A program made the translations under genes and the position numbers. Positions 60,593-64,000 of a DNA stretch of 64,000 nucleotides are shown piece by piece (within the stretch, counting starts at the first letter, position 1; the number at the start of each line of letters is the position of its first letter). Location of the stretch: the NCBI GenBank assembly GCA_009363175.1, contig CP045205.1:3596001-3660000 (forward strand), written 5' to 3'. Origin of the DNA: Citrobacter telavivensis. GTDB lineage: Bacteria; Pseudomonadota; Gammaproteobacteria; Enterobacterales; Enterobacteriaceae. The notes under the pieces were generated by a model. It was given only the letters and a program-made list of their open reading frames with translations, made no database searches and was not told where the DNA came from.

Positions 60593-61636
60593 ACTGCACC
60601 CTCCCAGGTTTTAAAGATCCGCCGCCCAGACGACTGGCATCTTCACCTTCGCGATGGCGAAATGTTGAAGACGGTCGTGCCGTACACCAGCGACATTTAT
60701 GCACGTGCGATAGTGATGCCCAACCTGGCGCCACCAATCACCACGGTGGATGCGGCTATCGCCTACCGCCAGCGCATTCTTGATGCGGTCCCTGCCGGAC
60801 ACACCTTCACGCCGCTGATGACCTGCTATTTAACGGACACACTGGATCCCGCTGAACTGGAGCGAGGTTTTCGCGAAGGCGTATTCACCGCAGCCAAACT
60901 CTATCCGGCCAATGCCACCACCAACTCCAGCCACGGCGTCACCTCCATTGACGCCATCATGCCGGTCCTTGAGCGTATGGAAAAACTCGGTATGCCGCTG
61001 CTGGTGCATGGCGAAGTCACCCACGCTGATATCGACATTTTTGACCGCGAAGCGCGCTTTATTGAAACGGTGATGGAACCTCTGCGCCAGCGCCTGCCCG
61101 CGCTGAAAGTCGTCTTTGAGCACATCACCACCAAAGATGCGGCGGAGTATGTCCGTGACGGTAACGAGTTACTGGCTGCGACGATCACGCCACAGCACCT
61201 GATGTTTAACCGTAATCACATGCTGGTTGGAGGGATTCGCCCACACCTCTATTGCCTGCCGATCCTCAAGCGCAATGTGCACCAACAGGCATTGCGAGAA
61301 CTGGTTGCCAGCGGTTTTGAACGCGCCTTCCTCGGCACCGACTCCGCCCCGCATGCCCGTCATCGTAAGGAATCGAGCTGTGGCTGCGCCGGATGCTTTA
61401 ACGCGCTAACGGCGCTGGCGAGTTACGCGAGCGTATTTGAAGAGATGAATGCCCTGGCGCACTTTGAAGCCTTCTGTTCACTGAACGGTCCGCGATTCTA
61501 CGGCCTGCCGGTGAATGAGACCTTCATTGAACTGGTACGTGAGGAGCAGCAGGTGCCGGAGAGCATCGCGCTGGCCGACGATACGCTGGTACCGTTCCTC
61601 GGGGGCGAAACGGTACGCTGGACGATTAAAAAGTAA
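60590..61636 (+). CDS. pyrC: PyrC, dihydroorotase
   Basis: Zinc enzyme closing carbamoyl aspartate to dihydroorotate in pyrimidine synthesis. I start at MTAPSQVLKIRRPDDWHLHL, giving 348 residues as in E. coli; upstream codons lie in the regulatory leader. Metal ligands: DWHLHLRDG, carboxylated Lys103 in AAKLYPANATTNS, LLVHGEVTH, FEHITTKDA and the Asp of LGTDSAPHARHRKE. Expression is governed by PurR and the leader hairpin. No terminator with a T run is seen before dinI. Confidence 0.98.
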   Translation: MTAPSQVLKIRRPDDWHLHLRDGEMLKTVVPYTSDIYARAIVMPNLAPPITTVDAAIAYRQRILDAVPAGHTFTPLMTCYLTDTLDPAELERGFREGVFTAAKLYPANATTNSSHGVTSIDAIMPVLERMEKLGMPLLVHGEVTHADIDIFDREARFIETVMEPLRQRLPALKVVFEHITTKDAAEYVRDGNELLAATITPQHLMFNRNHMLVGGIRPHLYCLPILKRNVHQQALRELVASGFERAFLGTDSAPHARHRKESSCGCAGCFNALTALASYASVFEEMNALAHFEAFCSLNGPRFYGLPVNETFIELVREEQQVPESIALADDTLVPFLGGETVRWTIKK

Positions 61637-61676
61637 AAAAAAATCAGCGCCGCCTGTTGTAACCTGGTCAGGTTAA

Positions 61677-61692
61677 CTGTATAAATAACCAG
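61677..61692 (+). promoter_or_regulatory. LexA (SOS) box of dinI
   Basis: CTGTATAAATAACCAG fits CTGT-N8-ACAG with one mismatch and overlaps the probable promoter, 22 bases before the dinI start. The same sequence is found at E. coli dinI. Confidence 0.88.
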
Positions 61693-61713
61693 TATATTCA
61701 ACAGGGGGCCATT

Positions 61714-61959
61714 ATGCGTATTGAAGTCACCATTGCTAAAACTTCACCTTTGCCTGCCGGTGCGATTGACGCCCTGGCAGGTGAACTCTCCCGCCGTATT
61801 ACTCACCACTTTCCCGATAATGACGGTAACGTAACCGTTCGTTACGCCGCGGCGAATAATTTGTCCGTGATTGGCGCGACGAAAGAGGATAAAGAACGGA
61901 TCAGCGAAATTCTCCAGGAAACCTGGGAAAGCGCCGACGACTGGTTCATTAAAGAATAA
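61714..61959 (+). CDS. dinI: DinI, DNA-damage-inducible modulator of RecA
   Basis: An 81-residue acidic protein that binds and stabilises RecA filaments and limits LexA/UmuD cleavage late in the SOS response. MRIEVTIAKTSPLPAGAIDA at the start and KEDKERISEILQETWESADD in the acidic C-terminal helix. Preceded by a LexA box and AGGGGG ribosome site; a terminator follows. Confidence 0.97.
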   Translation: MRIEVTIAKTSPLPAGAIDALAGELSRRITHHFPDNDGNVTVRYAAANNLSVIGATKEDKERISEILQETWESADDWFIKE

Positions 61960-61983
61960 AAATGCTATGCCGTAGTCTCTTTT

Positions 61984-62006
61984 GCCGGGTCGCCCCGGCT
62001 TTTTTA
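61984..62006 (+). terminator. Intrinsic terminator of dinI
   Basis: GCCGGG and CCCGGC (61984-61999) flank a TCGC loop, followed by six T. Confidence 0.85.
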
Positions 62007-62312
62007 TCCTGTCATTTTTTATCCTGTTATCCTTCAGACAACCTCTTTACTGGCATCATTTAAAAATCCCCCGCGCCCCTGATAATTGATTATATTTTCA
62101 CCTGTTGCTCAAAAACATTGCACAACATACTTAAAAAGCGTGAACAAGATGGTGATTAATTACTCACAAATTCTTAATTTGCAGAAATTTATGCTCCCCC
62201 CTCTTTAAAATCTCAGTGAATACCCTTATTTATTGATATACTGAAGTTGCTTCAGATAAAAACGCATTGAACCTCGAAAACCGTTGTCTTGTAACACGAA
62301 TTAGGGGGCATG
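62007..62312. other. dinI-bssS intergenic region
   Basis: About 300 AT-rich bases with no gene that I can support; it should hold the bssS promoter. A perfect inverted repeat CTGAAGTTGCTTCAG at 62241-62255 lies about 57 bases before bssS. Confidence 0.55.
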
Positions 62313-62567
62313 ATGGAAAAGAATAATGAAGTCATTCAGACTCATCCGCTTGTGGGATGGGACATCAGCACCGTAGATAGCTATGACGCGCTGATGCTGC
62401 GTTTGCACTACCAGACTCCGAATCGTCCTGAACCCGATGGTACGGAAGTCGGCCAAACGCTCTGGTTAACCACCGATGTTGCCAGACAATTTATTTCGAT
62501 ATTAGAAGCCGGCATTGCCAAAATCGAATCCGGCGATTACCAGGTCAATGAGTACCGTCGGCATTAA
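62313..62567 (+). CDS. bssS: BssS, biofilm and quorum-signal regulator
   Basis: An 84-residue protein that in E. coli affects biofilm formation, indole transport and AI-2 uptake. Two adjacent ATGs exist; I use the second because AGGGGG is then four bases upstream and the length equals E. coli BssS. Sequence EKNNEVIQTHPLVGWDISTV and TTDVARQFISILEAGIAKIE is almost unchanged. The biochemical role is unknown. Confidence 0.95.
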   Translation: MEKNNEVIQTHPLVGWDISTVDSYDALMLRLHYQTPNRPEPDGTEVGQTLWLTTDVARQFISILEAGIAKIESGDYQVNEYRRH

Positions 62568-62589
62568 CGAGACGGACATTATCACTTAA

Positions 62590-62612
62590 AAAGGCACCTT
62601 CGTGGTGCCTTT
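62590..62612 (+). terminator. Hairpin after bssS
   Basis: AAAGGCACC and GGTGCCTTT form a perfect 9-bp stem with a 5-base loop. The T run is only three bases long, followed by GCTATTT, so termination strength is uncertain. Confidence 0.7.
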
Positions 62613-62682
62613 GCTATTTCTGGGTTGTATTACGCATTTCACTTATTTACTCTGCATCAAACGCGACAGCAAAGAGAAACCG

Positions 62683-63804
62683 ATGAAATACGACTTAATC
62701 ATTATAGGCAGCGGGTCCGTTGGGGCAGCCGCAGGTTATTATGCCACTCGCGCCGGGTTAAACGTTCTGATGACCGACGCACATATGCCGCCGCATCAGC
62801 AGGGCAGCCATCACGGCGATACGCGGCTGATACGCCACGCGTACGGTGAAGGTGAAAAATACGTTCCACTGGTGCTACGTGCGCAGGCGCTGTGGGACGA
62901 ACTCTCCACCCATAATGAAGAACCAATATTTGTACGCTCCGGCGTCATCAATCTCGGCCCAACCGATTCGCCCTTCCTGGCGAACGTCGCGCACAGCGCA
63001 AAACAGTGGCAACTGAACGTTGAGCAACTGGATGCTACCGCCATTATGGCGCGCTGGCCTGAAATTCGCGTCCCCGCAGACTACACCGGTCTGTTCGAAG
63101 CGGATTCCGGTTTTTTACGCAGCGAGCTGGCGATAAAAACCTGGATCCGTCTGGCAGAAGAAGCCGGATGCGCACAACTCTTCAACTGCCCGGTGACGGC
63201 CATTCATCATGATGATGACGGCGGGGTCACCGTTGAAACGGCTGATGGCGAGTACAGTGCAAAGAAAGCGCTGGTGAGCGCCGGTACCTGGGTTCAGACC
63301 TTAATCCCCGATCTGCCAATCCAGCCGGTACGAAAAGTGTTTGCCTGGTATCAGGCCGATGGTCGCTATAGCATCAAGAATAAATTCCCGGCCTTCACCG
63401 GTGAACTACCCAATGGCGATCAGTACTACGGTTTCCCGGCGGAAAATGACGAGCTGAAAATCGGTAAGCACAACGGCGGGCAACTTATTCATTCAGAGGC
63501 GGAACGCAAACCGTTTGCCAGTATCGCCAGCGATGGGTCCGAAGCGTTCCCGTTTCTGCGCAATGTCCTTCCAGGGGTCGGCTGTTGTCTGCACGGTGCG
63601 GCCTGCACCTATGACAACTCGCCGGATGAAGACTTTATCATCGACACGCTACCTGACCACGACAACACGCTGATTGTGACCGGGTTAAGTGGTCACGGTT
63701 TTAAATTTGCCTCGGTATTGGGTGAAATTGCCGCTGACTTTGCCCAGGGAAAACCATCGGCCTTTGACCTGACGCCATTCAGGCTCTCCCGATTTAAGGC
63801 ATAA
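62683..63804 (+). CDS. solA: SolA, N-methyltryptophan oxidase
   Basis: FAD enzyme of the monomeric sarcosine oxidase family; E. coli SolA demethylates N-methyl-L-tryptophan. I start at MKYDLIIIGSGSVGAAAGYY, 373 residues against 372; the longer frame includes the bssS hairpin. The FAD motif is GSGSVGAAAG at about 9-18; HHGDTRLIRHAYGEG and GAACTYDNSPDEDFIID are conserved, with the covalent FAD cysteine in CCLHGAAC-CTYD context (E. coli CCLYGAAC). His replaces the E. coli Tyr next to this site. Confidence 0.96.
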   Translation: MKYDLIIIGSGSVGAAAGYYATRAGLNVLMTDAHMPPHQQGSHHGDTRLIRHAYGEGEKYVPLVLRAQALWDELSTHNEEPIFVRSGVINLGPTDSPFLANVAHSAKQWQLNVEQLDATAIMARWPEIRVPADYTGLFEADSGFLRSELAIKTWIRLAEEAGCAQLFNCPVTAIHHDDDGGVTVETADGEYSAKKALVSAGTWVQTLIPDLPIQPVRKVFAWYQADGRYSIKNKFPAFTGELPNGDQYYGFPAENDELKIGKHNGGQLIHSEAERKPFASIASDGSEAFPFLRNVLPGVGCCLHGAACTYDNSPDEDFIIDTLPDHDNTLIVTGLSGHGFKFASVLGEIAADFAQGKPSAFDLTPFRLSRFKA

Positions 63805-63813
63805 TCGCTAACT

Positions 63814-63836
63814 GGCCTCGTAGTGAGGCCTTTTTT
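63814..63836 (+). terminator. Intrinsic terminator of solA
   Basis: GGCCTC and GAGGCC (63814-63830) with a GTAGT loop, followed by six T. Confidence 0.88.
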
Positions 63837-63850
63837 ATGGTGATTTAAAT

Positions 63851-63964
63851 ATGCGTCGTCTGTTTCTTTATCTGGTCAACAATATTCGCGAGCATTTCAT
63901 GCTCTACGTTATTTTGTGGTCGCTGCTGGCCATTCTTGATGTTATTTACATCCTGTTTTACTGA
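63851..63964 (+). CDS. yceO: YceO, small membrane protein
   Basis: A 37-residue hydrophobic peptide, MRRLFLYLVNNIREHFMLYV then ILWSLLAILDVIYILFY, matching the C-terminal three-quarters of E. coli YceO (46 residues, with LINNIREHLMLY). One membrane segment at about 16-36. It follows the solA terminator, in the E. coli order. The start may be correct here, making it shorter at the N-terminus. No function is established beyond reported effects on biofilm in E. coli. Confidence 0.8.
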   Translation: MRRLFLYLVNNIREHFMLYVILWSLLAILDVIYILFY

Positions 63965-64000
63965 GCCTGCTTTATTGACAAATATTGACAAAAGCTGAAA

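Overview
The window is a stretch of enterobacterial core chromosome. Nearly every protein can be aligned from memory to an Escherichia coli or Salmonella counterpart of the same length, and the gene order matches the E. coli segment running from lolE to yceO (read here in reverse). The organism is therefore a member of the Enterobacteriaceae close to Citrobacter, Salmonella and Escherichia. I favour Citrobacter because of the flagellar sequences and the lone iutA-type receptor, but the species is an inference.

Layout: (1) 1-4.4 kb, the lolCDE lipoprotein exporter (lolE cut by the window edge) and the acyltransferase ycfT. (2) 4.5-10.4 kb, mfd, the L,D-transpeptidase ldtC, stress protein bhsA and its repressor comR. 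(3) 10.4-12.8 kb, an iutA-type aerobactin receptor under a strong Fur box, inserted where E. coli has comR directly beside ycfJ. (4) 12.8-18.9 kb, ycfJ, ndh, ycfP, nagZ, thiK, lpoB, ycfL, hinT. (5) 19.2-23.0 kb, fhuE and ptsG. (6) 23.3-27.6 kb, ycfH-holB-tmk-mltG-pabC. (7) 27.7-34.1 kb, the fatty acid and phospholipid cluster fabF-acpP-fabG-fabD-fabH-plsX-rpmF-yceD, with an ERIC-like repeat between acpP and fabG. (8) 34.1-39.9 kb, the SraB small RNA, yceF, rluC and rne with its long autoregulatory leader. (9) 39.9-42.1 kb, a divergent LysR regulator and MFS transporter inserted between rne and flgL. (10) 42.1-53.7 kb, the complete flgLKJIHGFEDCB / flgAMN flagellar rod, hook and ring cluster with two clear sigma-28 promoters. 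(11) 53.8-57.6 kb, murJ, mviM, yceH, rimJ. (12) 57.9-64 kb, mdtH, grxB, yceB, pyrC, dinI, bssS, solA, yceO.

Functionally the window covers envelope assembly (Lol, LdtC, LpoB, NagZ, MltG, MurJ), glucose uptake, iron-siderophore import, fatty acid initiation and elongation coupled to ribosomal protein L32, RNA turnover by RNase E, and flagellar assembly with its FlgM checkpoint.

I see no CRISPR array, tRNA, rRNA, prophage, insertion sequence or toxin-antitoxin pair, and no multi-gene system that looks undescribed. The departures from the E. coli plan are the iutA insertion, the LysR-MFS insertion, an insertion of roughly 27 residues in the hook protein FlgE, a longer RNase E scaffold tail with a small tandem repeat, the ERIC-like element and several intergenic hairpins or palindromes. 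All family comparisons are from memory; no search was run.
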